Source: Paenalkalicoccus suaedae (GTDB lineage: Bacteria; Bacillota; Bacilli; Bacillales; Salisediminibacteriaceae). From it: DNA of 64,000 nucleotides. Positions within the stretch are counted from its first letter, which is position 1. Every line of letters begins with the position of its first letter. The stretch lies in the NCBI RefSeq assembly GCF_006965545.2, contig NZ_CP041372.2, positions 930,001 through 994,000 of the forward strand. Reading direction: 5' to 3'. Positions 1 to 11,629 of the stretch are shown in pieces. The position numbers and the translations under genes were made by a program. The notes beneath the pieces are model-generated. The model worked only from the letters and a program-made list of their open reading frames with translations. It did no database searches and was not told where the DNA came from.

Positions 1-2
1 CG

Positions 3-788
3 AGTGAGACTGTTCGCGTTGGTAAGCTTTCTGGCGCGGTTGGCACGTATGCGAATATCGATCCATTTGTCGAAAAGCACGTCTGTGAGGGGCTAGGACT
101 TGAGGCTTCTCCTATCTCGACTCAAACCTTACAGCGTGATCGTCACGCTCACTATATTGCAACGATTTCGTTGATTGCTTCTTCGATTGAAAAGATGGCT
201 GTGGAAATTCGTGGCTTACAGAAATCCGAGACGCGTGAAGTAGAGGAGTTCTTTGCAAAGGGTCAAAAAGGATCCTCAGCAATGCCACATAAGCGTAACC
301 CAATCGGTTCTGAAAATATGACGGGGCTTGCACGTATTTTACGTGGGCATGTCGTAACAGCTTACGAAAACGTAGCGCTATGGCACGAGCGTGATATTTC
401 TCACTCTTCTGCAGAGCGAATTATGTTACCAGATGCCACCATTCTATTAAACTACATGCTAAATCGTTTCGGTAATATCGTGAAGAATTTAACCGTCTTC
501 CCAGAGAATATGAAGCGTAACATGACGCGCACATACGGACTTATTTACTCTCAGCGTGTGTTGCTATCACTTATTGATAAGGGTATGGCGCGTGAGGAAG
601 CGTATGACCTCGTGCAACCGAAGGCGATGCAAGCATGGGAAGAGGGCGTTCAGTTCCGAAGCCTTGTGGAAGCAGATGAGACGATTACAGACAAGCTGTC
701 TGAAGCAGAAATTGAGGATTGCTTCGACTATCGTTATCACTTAAAGCACGTCGATACGATTTTTGAACGTCTTGGACTACAAAAATAA
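3..788 (+). CDS. purB: Adenylosuccinate lyase, C-terminal part (5' end outside window)
   Basis: This enzyme acts twice in purine synthesis, releasing fumarate from SAICAR and from adenylosuccinate. The open frame enters from the left edge, so the N-terminal part is missing. The fumarase/lyase superfamily signature [10 protein letters not shown] lies about 90 codons into the visible part, in the flexible loop that carries the catalytic serine. The C-terminal all-helical domain follows ([16 protein letters not shown] at the end). It is the first visible gene of a pur operon and is followed by purC after about 90 bp. Identification is by the signature and by the operon context. The true start cannot be seen. 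Confidence 0.95.
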   Translation, partial: SETVRVGKLSGAVGTYANIDPFVEKHVCEGLGLEASPISTQTLQRDRHAHYIATISLIASSIEKMAVEIRGLQKSETREVEEFFAKGQKGSSAMPHKRNPIGSENMTGLARILRGHVVTAYENVALWHERDISHSSAERIMLPDATILLNYMLNRFGNIVKNLTVFPENMKRNMTRTYGLIYSQRVLLSLIDKGMAREEAYDLVQPKAMQAWEEGVQFRSLVEADETITDKLSEAEIEDCFDYRYHLKHVDTIFERLGLQK

Positions 789-879
789 ATGGGATAAAGC
801 GGGGCGAATTCGCCCCATGCTTTCTTCCACCTTGATTTAAAATAAGTCCTACTATTCCGACTACATGGAGGTCGCACAT

Positions 880-1581
880 ATGCTGTTGTATGAGGGAAAA
901 GCAAAACAAATCTATCAAACAGAAGAGCCGGGTGTCCTGAGGATTTCCTATAAGGATGAGGCAACTGCATTTAACGGTGAGAAAAAGGATACGCTTTTGG
1001 GCAAGGGTCGTCTCAACAATGAGATCAGTTCACTCATCTTTTCTATCCTAAAAGAGGCGGGTGTGGAGAGTCATTTTGTACGTAGGCTCTCGGAGACGGA
1101 GCAACTAGTCAAAGAGGTGACTATCATTCCGCTTGAGGTTGTTGTACGTAATGTTGCGGCTGGAAGTCTTGTGAAGCGACTTGGATTTGAGCGCGGGCAT
1201 AAGCTTAAGACGCCACTCGTTGAATGGTACTACAAGGATGATGCGCTTGGAGATCCCCTTTTAGCAGAGGCACACATCAAAGAGCTTGCTCTTGCAACGC
1301 CTGAAGAGCTAGCGCAAATGCAGCAAATGGCATTACGGGTGAACGAAGAGCTTCAAAAGCTGTTTGCAACGATTAACGTTGATATTGTGGACTTTAAGCT
1401 AGAGTTTGGGAAAACGAACGGCGAGATTTTACTAGCAGACGAGATTTCTCCAGATACGTGCAGACTTTGGGATAAAGATACAGGTGATTCGTTTGATAAA
1501 GATTTATTCCGCTTCCAGCAGGGAGATTTGCAGGAAGGTTACGAAACGATTTTATCGAGACTTATAGAAGCGCATAGCTAA
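880..1581 (+). CDS. purC: SAICAR synthetase (phosphoribosylaminoimidazole-succinocarboxamide synthase)
   Basis: The enzyme joins CAIR and aspartate using ATP to make SAICAR. The 233-residue product starts MLLYEGKAKQIYQT, the family's usual N-terminus. It carries both family signatures: LEVVVRNVAAGS near residue 90 and ADEISPDTCRLWD near residue 187. An upstream ATG at 865 is in frame, but the ribosome site GGAGG (867-871) lies inside that extension and points to the ATG at 880. It sits between purB and purS in the pur operon. The length is normal for the stand-alone bacterial enzyme. Confidence 0.96.
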   Translation: MLLYEGKAKQIYQTEEPGVLRISYKDEATAFNGEKKDTLLGKGRLNNEISSLIFSILKEAGVESHFVRRLSETEQLVKEVTIIPLEVVVRNVAAGSLVKRLGFERGHKLKTPLVEWYYKDDALGDPLLAEAHIKELALATPEELAQMQQMALRVNEELQKLFATINVDIVDFKLEFGKTNGEILLADEISPDTCRLWDKDTGDSFDKDLFRFQQGDLQEGYETILSRLIEAHS

Positions 1582-1608
1582 GATCAACTCATGAGGAGGA
1601 CGAGACAA

Positions 1609-1863
1609 ATGGTATATGATGTGAAGGTTTATGTAACGTGGAAGGAAGGCGTATTAGATCCGCAGGGGGCTGCTGTTACATCGTCACTTAATAAGCTCGG
1701 ATTTGATGGGGTAGAGGACGTTCGAATTAGCAAGATGATTACGCTCAAAGTAGAAGCAACAGAGAACGTAGAGGAAAAGGTAACGGCGATGTGTGAAAAG
1801 CTACTTGCTAATCCGGTTATTGAGGACTATACGTTTGAAATTGAGGAGGCTGTTCGCACATGA
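1609..1863 (+). CDS. purS: FGAM synthase subunit PurS
   Basis: PurS is the small subunit that bridges PurQ and PurL in the three-part formylglycinamidine ribonucleotide synthase of Gram-positive bacteria. The 84-residue product begins [20 protein letters not shown], typical of the family. The ORF could open at an ATG at 1591, but GAGGAGG at 1593-1599 is a ribosome site for the ATG at 1609, so that start is chosen. Its stop overlaps the purQ start as ATGA, implying coupled translation of the complex subunits. Confidence 0.96.
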   Translation: MVYDVKVYVTWKEGVLDPQGAAVTSSLNKLGFDGVEDVRISKMITLKVEATENVEEKVTAMCEKLLANPVIEDYTFEIEEAVRT

Positions 1864-2543
1864 AATTTGCAGTGATCGTATTCCCGGGCTCTAACTGCGA
1901 TATTGATATGTACCACGCAGCGAAGGATGCTCTCGGAGAGGAAACCGAATTTGTGTGGCATGATACAACGAGTTTAGAAGGCTTTGATGCGGTGCTACTT
2001 CCTGGAGGCTTCTCGTACGGAGACTACTTGCGCGCAGGTGCTATTGCTCATTTCTCCCCGATCATGGAGGCAGTCAAGGAAGCGGCGGAGGCTGGTAAGC
2101 CAGTGCTTGGTGTGTGTAACGGATTTCAAATTTTGCTAGAGTCTGGGCTACTACCAGGAGCCATGCGTCGTAACGAAAATCTTCATTTCATTTGTAAGCC
2201 AGTCAAATTAAACGTCGCCAACAATGAGACGATGTTTACACAGGGTTATAAGGCCAACGAACGTATTTCGGTCCCTGTTGCGCACGGTGAGGGCAACTAC
2301 TACTGTGACGAAGAGACGTTACAAGAGCTTCAAGCGAATAATCAGATCGTGTTTACGTATGAGGATAACATTAATGGATCGGTCGCTAACATTGCAGGAA
2401 TTACAAACAAACATGGGAATGTGCTAGGAATGATGCCGCATCCGGAGCGAGCTGTTGAAGCGCTTCTTGGATCAGAGGACGGCTTAACACTATTTCAATC
2501 ACTAGTGACACACTGGAGGGACTCACATGCCATTACTTCGTGA
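1860..2543 (+). CDS. purQ: FGAM synthase glutaminase subunit PurQ
   Basis: PurQ hydrolyses glutamine to supply ammonia to PurL. It is a class I glutamine amidotransferase of 227 residues, the usual size for the small Bacillus-type subunit. Cys86 in GVCNGFQ is the nucleophile, and His194 with the adjacent Glu in MMPHPERA completes the triad. It begins inside the purS stop codon, and its 3' end overlaps purL by 17 nt, so purS, purQ and purL are translationally linked. Confidence 0.97.
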   Translation: MKFAVIVFPGSNCDIDMYHAAKDALGEETEFVWHDTTSLEGFDAVLLPGGFSYGDYLRAGAIAHFSPIMEAVKEAAEAGKPVLGVCNGFQILLESGLLPGAMRRNENLHFICKPVKLNVANNETMFTQGYKANERISVPVAHGEGNYYCDEETLQELQANNQIVFTYEDNINGSVANIAGITNKHGNVLGMMPHPERAVEALLGSEDGLTLFQSLVTHWRDSHAITS

Positions 2544-4752
2544 ACCATCACCACAGATGATTAAAGAGCAGCAAGGCTACAAGGAAATGGGCGTAACGGA
2601 CGAGGAATTTGCGTTAATAGAAAAGACACTCGGTCGTTTGCCTAACTACACGGAGCTTGGTATTTACTCTGTTATGTGGTCGGAGCACTGTAGCTACAAA
2701 AACTCAAAGGTGCTTTTAAAGAAGTTTCCTGTTAGCGGAGAGCGCGTTTTACAGGGCCCAGGTGAGGGAGCCGGCATCATCGATATTGATGATGGACAGG
2801 CAGTTGTGTTTAAGATTGAAAGTCATAACCACCCATCGGCAGTCGAGCCATATGAAGGCGCGGCAACTGGGGTTGGAGGCATCATTCGTGACGTGTTTTC
2901 CATGGGCGCAAGACCAATTGCGCTTCTAAACTCGCTTCGATTTGGCGAGCTAAAAAATCCACGCGTGAAATATTTGTTTGAAGGAGTCGTATCTGGCATC
3001 GCAGGCTACGGGAACTGTATTGGAATTCCAACGGTTGGCGGCGAGATTCAGTTCGACCCATGCTACGAGGGAAATCCGCTCGTAAACGCGATGTGCGTTG
3101 GTCTTATCGACCATAAAGATATTCAAAAAGGTCTAGCAAAAGGTGTCGGGAACCCCGTGCTATACGTTGGGGCGAGCACAGGACGTGATGGCATTCACGG
3201 AGCAACGTTTGCTTCTGAGGAGCTGTCCGAAGAATCCGAATCAAAGCGACCAGCTGTTCAGGTTGGAGACCCATTTATGGAGAAGCTACTAGTTGAAGCG
3301 TGTCTCGAGGCGATTAAGCATCCGAAGCTTGTTGGGATTCAGGATATGGGAGCAGCAGGCCTAACGTCTTCTTCTGCCGAGATGGCGAGCAAGGCGGGGT
3401 CTGGCATTAAGCTACGCCTTGATGACGTGCCTCAGCGTGAAAAAAATATGACGCCTTACGAAATGATGCTATCGGAGTCACAGGAGCGCATGCTTTTAGT
3501 TGTGGAAAAGGGTAGCGAAGCGGAATTTATTGAAACGTTCGAGCACTACGGACTTCATGCAACCGTTATTGGAGAAGTAACCGACGATAAAATGCTGACG
3601 CTTGAACACGAGGGTGAAATTGCTGCTTCCATTCCGGTCGACGCATTAGCAGAGGAAGCGCCAGTTTACCATAAGCCTTCGTCAGAGCCTGCGTACTTTA
3701 AGGAATTCCAACAAACAACGTACAAGCCGGAAGTGAAGGACGCGAACGAAACGCTAAAGGCGCTTTTACAACAACCGACGATTGCGAGTAAAGAGTGGGT
3801 CTATGAGCAGTATGACTACATGGTACGCACAAATACGGTTGTCGCACCAGGATCTGACGCTGCTGTACTTCGTATTCGCGATACGAATAAAGCACTTGCG
3901 ATGACAACAGACTGTAACTCTCGCTACCTGTACCTCGATCCATACACAGGCGGAAAGCTTGCAGTAGCAGAAGCGGCGCGTAACCTTGTTGCATCAGGAG
4001 CAGAGCCACTTGGCGTAACCGACTGCCTAAACTACGGAAGTCCTGATAAGCCAGAAATTTTTTGGCAACTAGAGCGTTCAACAGATGGACTAAGTGAAGC
4101 ATGTCGAGAGCTTGCTACACCAGTTATCGGAGGGAACGTGTCACTTTATAATGAAACGGCAAAAGGCGCCGTTTACCCAACGCCAGTTATTGGGATGGTT
4201 GGACTGATTCATGACCAGGCTCATATTACGACACAACAAGCAAAATCATCGAATGACGTCATTTATCACGTTGGTGCACTTGAAGGAACGTTTGGTGGCA
4301 GTGAGCTACAAAAGCTTCTTGAAGGAGATATTTTTGGACAAGCGCCAGAAATTGACTTGAACGTCGAGAAAGAAAATCAGCAACTGATTTTAACCGCTAT
4401 TCGCAAGGGTCTTATTCAGTCAGCTCATGATGTATCAGAGGGTGGTACAGCTGTTGCTATTGCGGAAAAGCTGTTTGGAACAGACTTTGGTGCAACTGTT
4501 ACGTTACCTGCGGGAGATACAGAAGCTATGCTATTCGGTGAAAAGGCATCATCTTATATTGTTACTGTTACAGAAGAGGACCAAGAAGCGTTTCAACAAT
4601 TGGTACCAAAGGCAGTCCGTTTAGGCAGTACTACTGATAGCGGTGTGCTTGTGGTTAGCCAAGAAGGAAAAGAGCTTGTGAATCAGCAGGTATCTCGGTT
4701 GGAGTCGCTTTGGAGAGGGGCTATTGGATGCGCACTGAAATCAAAGGATTAA
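2527..4752 (+). CDS. purL: FGAM synthase large subunit PurL
   Basis: PurL is the ATP-dependent subunit that converts FGAR to FGAM with ammonia from PurQ. It has 741 residues, the length of the small-type PurL that works with PurS and PurQ. Visible landmarks are [10 protein letters not shown] near residue 55, [11 protein letters not shown] near residue 98, and the glycine-rich [13 protein letters not shown] region near residue 275. These are PurM-like ATP-binding features, and the fold is internally duplicated in this family. The ribosome site GGAGGG lies just before the ATG, within purQ. The 3' end overlaps purF by 25 nt. Confidence 0.97.
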   Translation: MPLLREPSPQMIKEQQGYKEMGVTDEEFALIEKTLGRLPNYTELGIYSVMWSEHCSYKNSKVLLKKFPVSGERVLQGPGEGAGIIDIDDGQAVVFKIESHNHPSAVEPYEGAATGVGGIIRDVFSMGARPIALLNSLRFGELKNPRVKYLFEGVVSGIAGYGNCIGIPTVGGEIQFDPCYEGNPLVNAMCVGLIDHKDIQKGLAKGVGNPVLYVGASTGRDGIHGATFASEELSEESESKRPAVQVGDPFMEKLLVEACLEAIKHPKLVGIQDMGAAGLTSSSAEMASKAGSGIKLRLDDVPQREKNMTPYEMMLSESQERMLLVVEKGSEAEFIETFEHYGLHATVIGEVTDDKMLTLEHEGEIAASIPVDALAEEAPVYHKPSSEPAYFKEFQQTTYKPEVKDANETLKALLQQPTIASKEWVYEQYDYMVRTNTVVAPGSDAAVLRIRDTNKALAMTTDCNSRYLYLDPYTGGKLAVAEAARNLVASGAEPLGVTDCLNYGSPDKPEIFWQLERSTDGLSEACRELATPVIGGNVSLYNETAKGAVYPTPVIGMVGLIHDQAHITTQQAKSSNDVIYHVGALEGTFGGSELQKLLEGDIFGQAPEIDLNVEKENQQLILTAIRKGLIQSAHDVSEGGTAVAIAEKLFGTDFGATVTLPAGDTEAMLFGEKASSYIVTVTEEDQEAFQQLVPKAVRLGSTTDSGVLVVSQEGKELVNQQVSRLESLWRGAIGCALKSKD

Positions 4753-6152
4753 ACGAAGAATGTGGTGTGTTTGGCGTTTGGGGGCATGAAGATGCTGCTC
4801 GGATTACGTACTACGGCTTGCATAGCTTGCAACATCGCGGTCAGGAGGGCGCAGGGATTGTTGTGTCTGACCGGGAGAAGTTGAAGGTCCATAAGGGTAT
4901 GGGTCTTGTGAATGATGTATTTAACGAGGAGATTTTGGATCGTTTAGGTGGTACAGGTGCGATTGGGCACGTGCGCTACACGACGGCTGGCGATAGTGAT
5001 TTTATTAACTGTCAGCCGCTCCTCTTTAACTCGCAGACGGGTAGTCTCGCGCTTGCACACAACGGGAATTTAGTGAATGCGACGGCGCTTAAGCGTCAGA
5101 TGGAGCATCAGGGTAGTATTTTTCAGACGACATCTGACACGGAGGTTATCGCGCATTTAATTAAGCGTAGTGGCTATCCGACGCTGAAGGAGTCTGTACG
5201 GAATGCCCTTACGATGGTAAAGGGCGCTTATGCCCTTGCTATTTTAGTCGAAAATAAAATGATCGTTGCCTTAGATCCAAATGGACTTCGTCCGCTATCC
5301 ATTGGTCGTATTGGCGATGGGTACGTGGTGTCTTCAGAGACGTGTGCGTTTGACGTTGTTGGTGCGACATTCCTACGTGAAGTCCAGCCTGGTGAACTTA
5401 TTACCATTGATGATGATGGCGTTCACGTAGACCGTTTTTCGCTATCGACAAATCGTTCGCTTTGCTCGATGGAATATGTGTACTTTGCGCGTCCGGATAG
5501 TAACGTAGATGAGGTAAACGTGCACCAAGCTCGGAAGCGTTTAGGTAAGCAGCTTGCAGATGAGGCATGGGTCGAGGCAGACGTGGTCACTGGTGTGCCA
5601 GATTCAAGTATCTCCGCGGCAATTGGGTATGCAGAGGCATCAGGTATTCCTTATGAGCTCGGTTTAATCAAAAATCGGTACGTTGGTCGAACGTTCATAC
5701 AGCCATCTCAAGCACTACGTGAGCAGGGTGTGAAGATGAAGCTATCCGCTGTGCGTGGTGTTGTAGAAGGAAAGCGCGTCGTGATGGTTGATGACTCCAT
5801 CGTACGCGGAACAACGGGACGACGTATTGTGCAACTACTTCGCGAGGCAGGTGCGCTAGAAGTACACGTGCGAATCAGTTCGCCTCCGATTGTCAATCCG
5901 TGTTTTTACGGAATCGATACGTCCACTAAAGGAGAATTAATCGCATCGACGAAATCAATCGATGAGATTCGTGATGATATGGGCGCAGATTCTCTGTCCT
6001 ATTTAAGCGTAGATGGACTCAAAAAAGGAATTGGTCGCAATGATTCCTCACCAAACTGCGGACAGTGTTTAGCGTGCTTTACAGGAGAATACCCAACGGA
6101 AGTATTCCCAGAAGCGGATCATCCGTACGATAAAGTTATGGGAGGCAAATAG
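4728..6152 (+). CDS. purF: Amidophosphoribosyltransferase
   Basis: PurF makes phosphoribosylamine from PRPP and glutamine, the committed step. Starting at the ATG at 4728 gives a short 11-residue propeptide ([11 protein letters not shown]) before Cys12, which becomes the N-terminal Ntn nucleophile as in B. subtilis. An in-frame ATG at 4710 would precede the ribosome site GGAGAGG (4712-4718), so it was rejected. The PRPP-binding motif [16 protein letters not shown] is near residue 350. Cysteines in [16 protein letters not shown] and NCGQCLAC match the places where the Bacillus enzyme holds an iron-sulfur cluster. It overlaps purL. Confidence 0.97.
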   Translation: MRTEIKGLNEECGVFGVWGHEDAARITYYGLHSLQHRGQEGAGIVVSDREKLKVHKGMGLVNDVFNEEILDRLGGTGAIGHVRYTTAGDSDFINCQPLLFNSQTGSLALAHNGNLVNATALKRQMEHQGSIFQTTSDTEVIAHLIKRSGYPTLKESVRNALTMVKGAYALAILVENKMIVALDPNGLRPLSIGRIGDGYVVSSETCAFDVVGATFLREVQPGELITIDDDGVHVDRFSLSTNRSLCSMEYVYFARPDSNVDEVNVHQARKRLGKQLADEAWVEADVVTGVPDSSISAAIGYAEASGIPYELGLIKNRYVGRTFIQPSQALREQGVKMKLSAVRGVVEGKRVVMVDDSIVRGTTGRRIVQLLREAGALEVHVRISSPPIVNPCFYGIDTSTKGELIASTKSIDEIRDDMGADSLSYLSVDGLKKGIGRNDSSPNCGQCLACFTGEYPTEVFPEADHPYDKVMGGK

Positions 6153-6154
6153 TC

Positions 6155-7180
6155 ATGTCGAAAGCCTATGAATCTGCAGGAGTAAATATTGAAGCTGGCT
6201 ACGAAGGCGTGAAGCGGATGCAACGCCACGTCGAATCCACGATGCGTAAGGAAGTCATTGGCGCACTTGGTGGGTTCGGTGGCATGTTTGACCTATCACA
6301 GCTTGGATTAAAAGAGCCTGTGTTAGTGTCTGGAACAGACGGTGTAGGGACGAAGCTTATGCTTGCGCAGTCGTTAAATAAGCACGACACAGTCGGGATT
6401 GATGCGGTCGCTATGTGCGTTAACGATATTCTCGTACAGGGAGCGGAACCGCTATTTTTCCTTGATTATTTAGCGCTCGGTAAAAATGATCCTGAGGTGG
6501 TAGAACAGCTTGTTGCGGGCGTTGCAGAAGGCTGTCGTCAGGCTGGCTGTGCGCTAGTTGGTGGCGAAACTGCGGAGATGCCTGGGCTATACGACGAGAC
6601 AGAGTACGATATTGCAGGCTTTGTCGTCGGTGCGGCTGAAAAGTCAAAGCTAATCGACCAGGCTCGTTCTGGTGACGTGCTGATAGGAATTCCATCTAAT
6701 GGCATTCACTCTAATGGCTTTTCGCTCGTGCGCAAAATCGTTGCAGATAGTGAATTAGATTTGATGGAGTCTGCTCCATTTGCGCCTGAGCAACTCTTAG
6801 GCGAGGCGTTACTTACGCCAACTCGTATTTACGTAAAGGCGGTGAAGGGCTTGTTTCCGTATGTAAACGGTATGGCTCATATTACAGGTGGCGGCTTTGT
6901 AGAGAATATCCCGCGCATGCTACCGGAGACGTGCGGTGCATCTGTGAATGTTAGCCAGGTGGAGCTATTACCTGTTTTCCGCTGGCTCATGGAGGCCGGT
7001 GGTCTTACGCAGGATGACATGCTCGAGACGTTCAACTGTGGCATTGGCATGGTCTTAGCTGTCTCACCTGAGCACAAGGATCATGTACTACAAACGCTCA
7101 CTGCTGCAGGCGAAAATCCAGTAGAACTTGGACACGTGACAGACGCTCCTGGTCTCACGATCGAGGGGGAGCTTCGATGA
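6155..7180 (+). CDS. purM: AIR synthetase (phosphoribosylformylglycinamidine cyclo-ligase)
   Basis: PurM closes the imidazole ring, turning FGAM into AIR with ATP. The 341-residue protein contains GTDGVGTKLMLA near residue 60, MCVNDILVQGAEPLFFLDY and GGGFVENIPRM, all characteristic of the PurM family. A ribosome site (GGAGG) lies within the end of purF, three bases before the junction. Its own 3' end overlaps purN by four bases (ATGA), so translation is likely coupled. No unusual feature was seen. Confidence 0.97.
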   Translation: MSKAYESAGVNIEAGYEGVKRMQRHVESTMRKEVIGALGGFGGMFDLSQLGLKEPVLVSGTDGVGTKLMLAQSLNKHDTVGIDAVAMCVNDILVQGAEPLFFLDYLALGKNDPEVVEQLVAGVAEGCRQAGCALVGGETAEMPGLYDETEYDIAGFVVGAAEKSKLIDQARSGDVLIGIPSNGIHSNGFSLVRKIVADSELDLMESAPFAPEQLLGEALLTPTRIYVKAVKGLFPYVNGMAHITGGGFVENIPRMLPETCGASVNVSQVELLPVFRWLMEAGGLTQDDMLETFNCGIGMVLAVSPEHKDHVLQTLTAAGENPVELGHVTDAPGLTIEGELR

Positions 7181-7752
7181 ATATTGCGATATTTGCATCT
7201 GGCAGTGGATCAAACTTTGAAGCAATGAAGCGGGCAGCAGACAAAGGTCTGCTGTCTGGTAAAATATCGTTACTTATTTGTGATAAGCCAGGCGCACTTG
7301 TGGAATCTAGAGCAGAAGGTCACGGTGTACCGGTTGTATCGCTCTCTCCTAAGACCTTCTCTTCAAAGGCAGACTATGAAGCGGAGCTGTTACGAGAGCT
7401 TAAAAAATACGATATTTCTTTTTTAGTGTTAGCAGGGTATATGCGTTTAGTAGGCCCAACGCTTTTAGACGCGTTTGAAGGTCGCATCGTCAATATTCAT
7501 CCGTCTTTGTTACCGTCCTTTAAGGGGCTCGATGCGATCGGACAAGCGTTAGACTTTGGTGTGAAAGTGACAGGAGTTACGGTTCATGTTGTTGATGCTG
7601 GAATGGATACGGGTCCTATTTTAGCGCAGGAATCTGTTACAATTGAGCCTGGTGACACGCGAGACGACGTGGAGAAAAAAATTCGCGAAGTAGAGCATCG
7701 CCTATATCCAAAAACAGTGGAGCAAATGCTCCAACATCTTCAGGGAGTGTGA
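7177..7752 (+). CDS. purN: Phosphoribosylglycinamide formyltransferase (folate-dependent)
   Basis: PurN transfers a formyl group from 10-formyltetrahydrofolate to GAR. The 191-residue product begins [17 protein letters not shown]. It carries the catalytic Asn and His in [13 protein letters not shown] and the catalytic Asp in [11 protein letters not shown]. It starts in the purM stop codon (ATGA) and ends five bases before the purH start. Length and motifs are normal. Confidence 0.97.
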   Translation: MNIAIFASGSGSNFEAMKRAADKGLLSGKISLLICDKPGALVESRAEGHGVPVVSLSPKTFSSKADYEAELLRELKKYDISFLVLAGYMRLVGPTLLDAFEGRIVNIHPSLLPSFKGLDAIGQALDFGVKVTGVTVHVVDAGMDTGPILAQESVTIEPGDTRDDVEKKIREVEHRLYPKTVEQMLQHLQGV

Positions 7753-7757
7753 CGATC

Positions 7758-9293
7758 ATGACAAAACGAGCGCTTGTGAGCGTATCAGATAAAACCGGAG
7801 TCGTAGACTTTGTTAAAGGACTTGTAGCAGAAGGTGTCGAGGTTATTTCGACTGGAGGAACGAAGAAAGCATTAGAAGAAGCAGGAGTAGCTGTCATTGG
7901 AATTGAGGAAGTGACTGGTTTTCCTGAAATGATGGACGGTCGAGTAAAGACGTTGCACCCAGCGATTCACGGGGGACTTTTAGCGGTTCGAGATAACGAG
8001 CAGCACATGGCGGCGCTAGAGCAACAAGAGATCCAGCCGATCGAATTTGTGATCGTGAATCTCTATCCATTCCAAGCAACGATTGAGAATCCGGATGCGA
8101 CATTTACGGACGCGATCGAAAATATTGATATCGGTGGACCATCGATGATTCGTTCGTCAGCGAAAAACCACGAGGGCGTGGCAATTATTGTGGATTCAGC
8201 CGACTATGAGGGTATTTTAGAAGAAGTGCGCGCAGGAGACATTTCGTTAGAAACACGTCGCAAGCTTGCAGCAAAAGCCTTCCGCCACACAGCGGCATAC
8301 GATGCGCTGATCGCGGAATATTTAACGAAGCAAACTGGGGAAGAAAATCCGGAGAAATTAACGGTTACATACAATTTAAAGCAAACCTTACGCTACGGAG
8401 AAAATCCGCATCAGAAGGCTTCGTTCTACGAGAAACCACTTGGAGCGTCGGCTTCCATTGCGCGTGCGACACAATTACACGGTAAAGAGCTTTCTTACAA
8501 CAATATCAACGATGCAGATGCGGCAATCGCTGTCGTACGCGACTTTACGGAGCCTGCTGTTGCAGCGATTAAGCACATGAACCCATGTGGTGTTGGAGTT
8601 GGAACGTCGATTGAGGCAGCTTATACGAAAGCATACGAAGCAGATCCAACGTCTATCTTCGGTGGAATTGTTGCGTGTAACCGCGAAGTAGATGCGGCAA
8701 CAGCAACAAAAATGAAGGAAATCTTCTTAGAAATTATTATCGCACCGTCGTTCACTGACGAAGCGCGTGCGATTTTACAAGAAAAGAAAAATCTTCGTCT
8801 ACTAACAGTTGACGTAATGGCTCCAGCTGATCAGGTGGAGAACCGAGTGACAACGGTTTCCGGCGGAGCGCTCATTCAAGAAACGGATGCGCTAAGCTTT
8901 GAGGATGCAGAGATTACCGTCGCAACGGATCGAGCACCGACGGAAGACGAGCTTGCGCAACTTAAAATGGCGTGGAAGGTCGTTAAGCACGTGAAGTCAA
9001 ACGCGATCGTATTAGGTCGTGAGGATCAAACGATCGGTGTCGGTGCTGGCCAAATGAATCGTGTTGGCGCAGCTAAAATCGCATTAGAGCAAGCTGGCGA
9101 ACGTGCGAAAGGAGCCGTTCTTGCTTCTGACGCCTTCTTCCCAATGAATGATACGGTAGAAGCAGCTGCTAAAGCAGGTATTACAGCGATCGTACAGCCG
9201 GGTGGTTCAAAGAAAGATCAGGACTCCATCGACATGGCGAACGAACACGGTATCGCGATGATTCTAACAGGAGTAAGACACTTTAAGCATTAA
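7758..9293 (+). CDS. purH: Bifunctional AICAR transformylase/IMP cyclohydrolase
   Basis: PurH performs the last two steps to IMP. The 511-residue protein has an N-terminal methylglyoxal-synthase-like cyclohydrolase domain ([17 protein letters not shown], then [13 protein letters not shown] near residue 130). The C-terminal transformylase carries the catalytic Lys-His in [10 protein letters not shown] near residue 275. A GTG at 7749 is in frame, but GGGAG at 7743-7747 fits the ATG at 7758 better. It lies directly after purN. Confidence 0.97.
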   Translation: MTKRALVSVSDKTGVVDFVKGLVAEGVEVISTGGTKKALEEAGVAVIGIEEVTGFPEMMDGRVKTLHPAIHGGLLAVRDNEQHMAALEQQEIQPIEFVIVNLYPFQATIENPDATFTDAIENIDIGGPSMIRSSAKNHEGVAIIVDSADYEGILEEVRAGDISLETRRKLAAKAFRHTAAYDALIAEYLTKQTGEENPEKLTVTYNLKQTLRYGENPHQKASFYEKPLGASASIARATQLHGKELSYNNINDADAAIAVVRDFTEPAVAAIKHMNPCGVGVGTSIEAAYTKAYEADPTSIFGGIVACNREVDAATATKMKEIFLEIIIAPSFTDEARAILQEKKNLRLLTVDVMAPADQVENRVTTVSGGALIQETDALSFEDAEITVATDRAPTEDELAQLKMAWKVVKHVKSNAIVLGREDQTIGVGAGQMNRVGAAKIALEQAGERAKGAVLASDAFFPMNDTVEAAAKAGITAIVQPGGSKKDQDSIDMANEHGIAMILTGVRHFKH

Positions 9294-9317
9294 TCGACCA
9301 ACGAGGAGGGCATGTTT

Positions 9318-10595
9318 GTGAACATATTTATTGTGGGCGGCGGAGGTCGCGAGCACGCCATTGCGTGGAAGGTAGCACAGTCTGACCGAGTGACAGGAAT
9401 TCTTGCTGCGCCGGGGAGCGATGCGATTGCACAGCTAGATAAGTGTGAGGTCGTAAACATCAGCGTGGACGATCATGACGAACTTCTTCAAGCTGCAAAA
9501 GACTTTCAAGCAGACCTTGTCATCGTAGGCCCAGAAGCACCTCTTGTGGCTGGCTTTACGGATATGTGTGAACATGCTGGGCTACGCGTCTTTGGACCAT
9601 CTAAACAAGCAGCACAGCTTGAAGGAAGTAAGCAGTTCGCGAAGGACATTATGCAAAAATATGATATTCCAACTGCTCGCTACGGCACGTTTACAGATCT
9701 TGAGGCAGCAAAAGCGTACGTGACAGAGCAAGGCGCACCGATTGTCGTAAAGGCGGACGGTCTTGCTGCTGGCAAAGGCGTCGTCGTAGCGGAAACTGTG
9801 GCAGAAGCGCACGAAGCCATTGAGATGATGATGAGTAGCCGCGCCTTCGGTGACGCAGGGGAATCAGTCGTCATCGAAGAATGTCTTATCGGGGAAGAAC
9901 TCTCCTTTATGGCATTCGTCCACGGCGAGCTCGTTATCCCAATGGTCACAGCACAGGATCACAAACGTGCATTTGACCGCGATCAAGGTCCAAACACAGG
10001 CGGCATGGGTGCTTACTCTCCCGTTCCTCAGTTTAATGATGCACTGCTGAAGGAAGCGGAGAAACGCGTGCTACGTCCAATGGCTACTGCGATGGTCAAG
10101 GAAGGGATGCCGTTTACTGGTATTCTATACGCAGGCCTCATGATGACTAACGAAGGCCCGAAGGTTATCGAATTCAACACGCGCTTCGGCGATCCAGAAG
10201 CGCAGGTAGTCTTGCCTCGTTTAGTAACGGACCTCGTTGATATTATGGAAGCCATCATGGACGGTCACGAAATCCCAATCGTTTGGCGCGACGAAGTTTG
10301 CGTAGGCGTTGTATTAGCTTCAGAAGGCTATCCTGGCTCGTATGAAAAAGGTGTAGAATTTACGATTCCTAATTTGACTAAAGTCGGTCAGCAGTGGTTC
10401 CACGCAGGGACTCGTTTTAAAGAAGATGCCACTTGGACAAATGCGGGCGGACGCGTTTTGTTATTGTCCACACTCGGCACAAGCTTCGAAGGAGCCCTCG
10501 AGGACACATACGAGATCTTAATGACAAGAGAGTGGCCAGGTCTCTTTTACAGAAAAGATATTGGACACAAGCTTTTAGAGTTTCGGGATAGGTAG
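9318..10595 (+). CDS. purD: Phosphoribosylamine-glycine ligase
   Basis: PurD, an ATP-grasp enzyme, joins glycine to phosphoribosylamine. The N-terminus [18 protein letters not shown] is the family standard. The GTG at 9318 is preferred over the ATG at 9312 because the ribosome site GAGGAGGG (9303-9310) is only one base from the ATG but seven from the [11 protein letters not shown] near residue 230 and [17 protein letters not shown] near residue 285 are ATP-grasp and metal-site motifs. It is the last pur gene and is followed by a terminator. Confidence 0.96.
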   Translation: MNIFIVGGGGREHAIAWKVAQSDRVTGILAAPGSDAIAQLDKCEVVNISVDDHDELLQAAKDFQADLVIVGPEAPLVAGFTDMCEHAGLRVFGPSKQAAQLEGSKQFAKDIMQKYDIPTARYGTFTDLEAAKAYVTEQGAPIVVKADGLAAGKGVVVAETVAEAHEAIEMMMSSRAFGDAGESVVIEECLIGEELSFMAFVHGELVIPMVTAQDHKRAFDRDQGPNTGGMGAYSPVPQFNDALLKEAEKRVLRPMATAMVKEGMPFTGILYAGLMMTNEGPKVIEFNTRFGDPEAQVVLPRLVTDLVDIMEAIMDGHEIPIVWRDEVCVGVVLASEGYPGSYEKGVEFTIPNLTKVGQQWFHAGTRFKEDATWTNAGGRVLLLSTLGTSFEGALEDTYEILMTREWPGLFYRKDIGHKLLEFRDR

Positions 10596-10602
10596 TAAGC
10601 AA

Positions 10603-10645
10603 AGGCTAGGACAGAGTTCGTGCATCTTTCCTAGCCTATTTTTTG
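10603..10645 (+). terminator. Rho-independent terminator of the pur operon
   Basis: A 9-bp stem (AGGCTAGGA with TCCTAGCCT) is followed by a run of six T. It begins eight bases after the purD stop and closes the operon. Confidence 0.9.
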
Positions 10646-10715
10646 AGGATTTTTAGGTAGTGTGTTGTTAATTTTGGTGTTTGCTTTTTGTTGAGTTTTT
10701 CTTAATGCTGTTGGT

Positions 10716-11530
10716 GTGCATTTTGTGATCGGCGGCGCGCATTTTTACCATGGAGGTGTGCATTCTAAGTCGCGCAGTCTGCATTTCACCCTGCTCTACG
10801 TGCATTTATTTAACCGTGTGCATTTCGAGGTCCGCGGCGTGCATTTCTACCTTGTAGGTGTGCATTCTGAGTAGTGGTGTCTGCATTTCCCCCTGCTCTG
10901 TTTGCATTTATTTTGACCGTGTGCATTTCGTGGTCCGCGGCGTGCATTTCTACCTTGTAGGTGTGCATTCTTAGCCGCGCAGTCTGCATTTCACCCTGCT
11001 CTATGTGCATTAATTTTGACCGTGTGCATTTCGTGGTCCGCGACGCGCATTTTCACCTTGTCTTTCTGCATTCAGAGTCGCGCAGTCTGCAATTCACCTG
11101 GTTTCGTGTGCATTAATTTTGACAGTATGCATTTCGTGGTCCGCGGCGTGCATTTCTACCTTGTAGGTGTGCATTCTTAGCCGCGCAGTCTGCATTTCAC
11201 CCTGCTCTATGTGCATTAATTTTGACCGTGTGCATTTCGTGGTCCGCGACGCGCATTTTCACCTTGTCTTTCTGCATTCAGAGTCGCGCAGTCTGCAATT
11301 CACCTGGTTTCGTGTGCATTAATTTTGACAGTATGCATTTCGTGGTCCGCGGCGTGCATTTCTACCTTGTAGGTGTGCATTCTAAGTCGCGCAGTCTGCA
11401 TTTCACCCTGCTCTACGTGCATTTATTTAACCGTGTGTATTTCCCCATCCGCGACATGCATTTCCACTATGCCGGAATGCATTCTAAGTCGAGCGACGCG
11501 CACTACCACCCCGTTCACACGCATTCCAAT
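10716..11530. repeat. Phased keyword array R1 (GTGCAT/CTGCAT, 21-bp steps, 103-bp higher order)
   Basis: More than 35 copies of a GTGCATT-like keyword (variants GCGCAT, CTGCAT, TTGCAT) occur here. Exact starts are 10716, 10737, 10758, 10779, 10800, 10818, 10839, 10860, 10881, 10902 and 10921. The steps are 21, 21, 21, 21 and then 18 or 19, so five units make a higher-order unit of about 103 bp. Between 10922 and about 11380 the sequence repeats exactly with a 206-bp period (two higher-order units). There is no credible gene. Open frames across it on both strands arise because 21 is a multiple of three. Confidence 0.93.
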
Positions 11531-11594
11531 TATTCAACCTCCATCCCCCACCCAACCCCAAAAAACAAAATTATTTTCACAAAACAAAATCTAA
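11531..11594. other. AT-rich spacer between array R1 and the ggt promoter
   Basis: This is a C- and A-rich stretch with no ORF and no clear structure. Confidence 0.5.
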
Positions 11595-11623
11595 TTGTAA
11601 CCGCATCCTTGTTGGAATATAAT
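11595..11623 (+). promoter_or_regulatory. Sigma-A-type promoter upstream of ggt operon
   Basis: A -35 box TTGTAA (11595-11600) and a perfect -10 box TATAAT (11618-11623) are separated by 17 bp. The predicted transcript would start near 11630, leaving a leader of about 265 nt before the ggt start at 11895. Confidence 0.7.
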
Positions 11624-11629
11624 GAAAGC

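Noticed and set aside
3698-4102. Antisense frame of 134 codons in purL
   Set aside because: Shadow of the purL coding frame.
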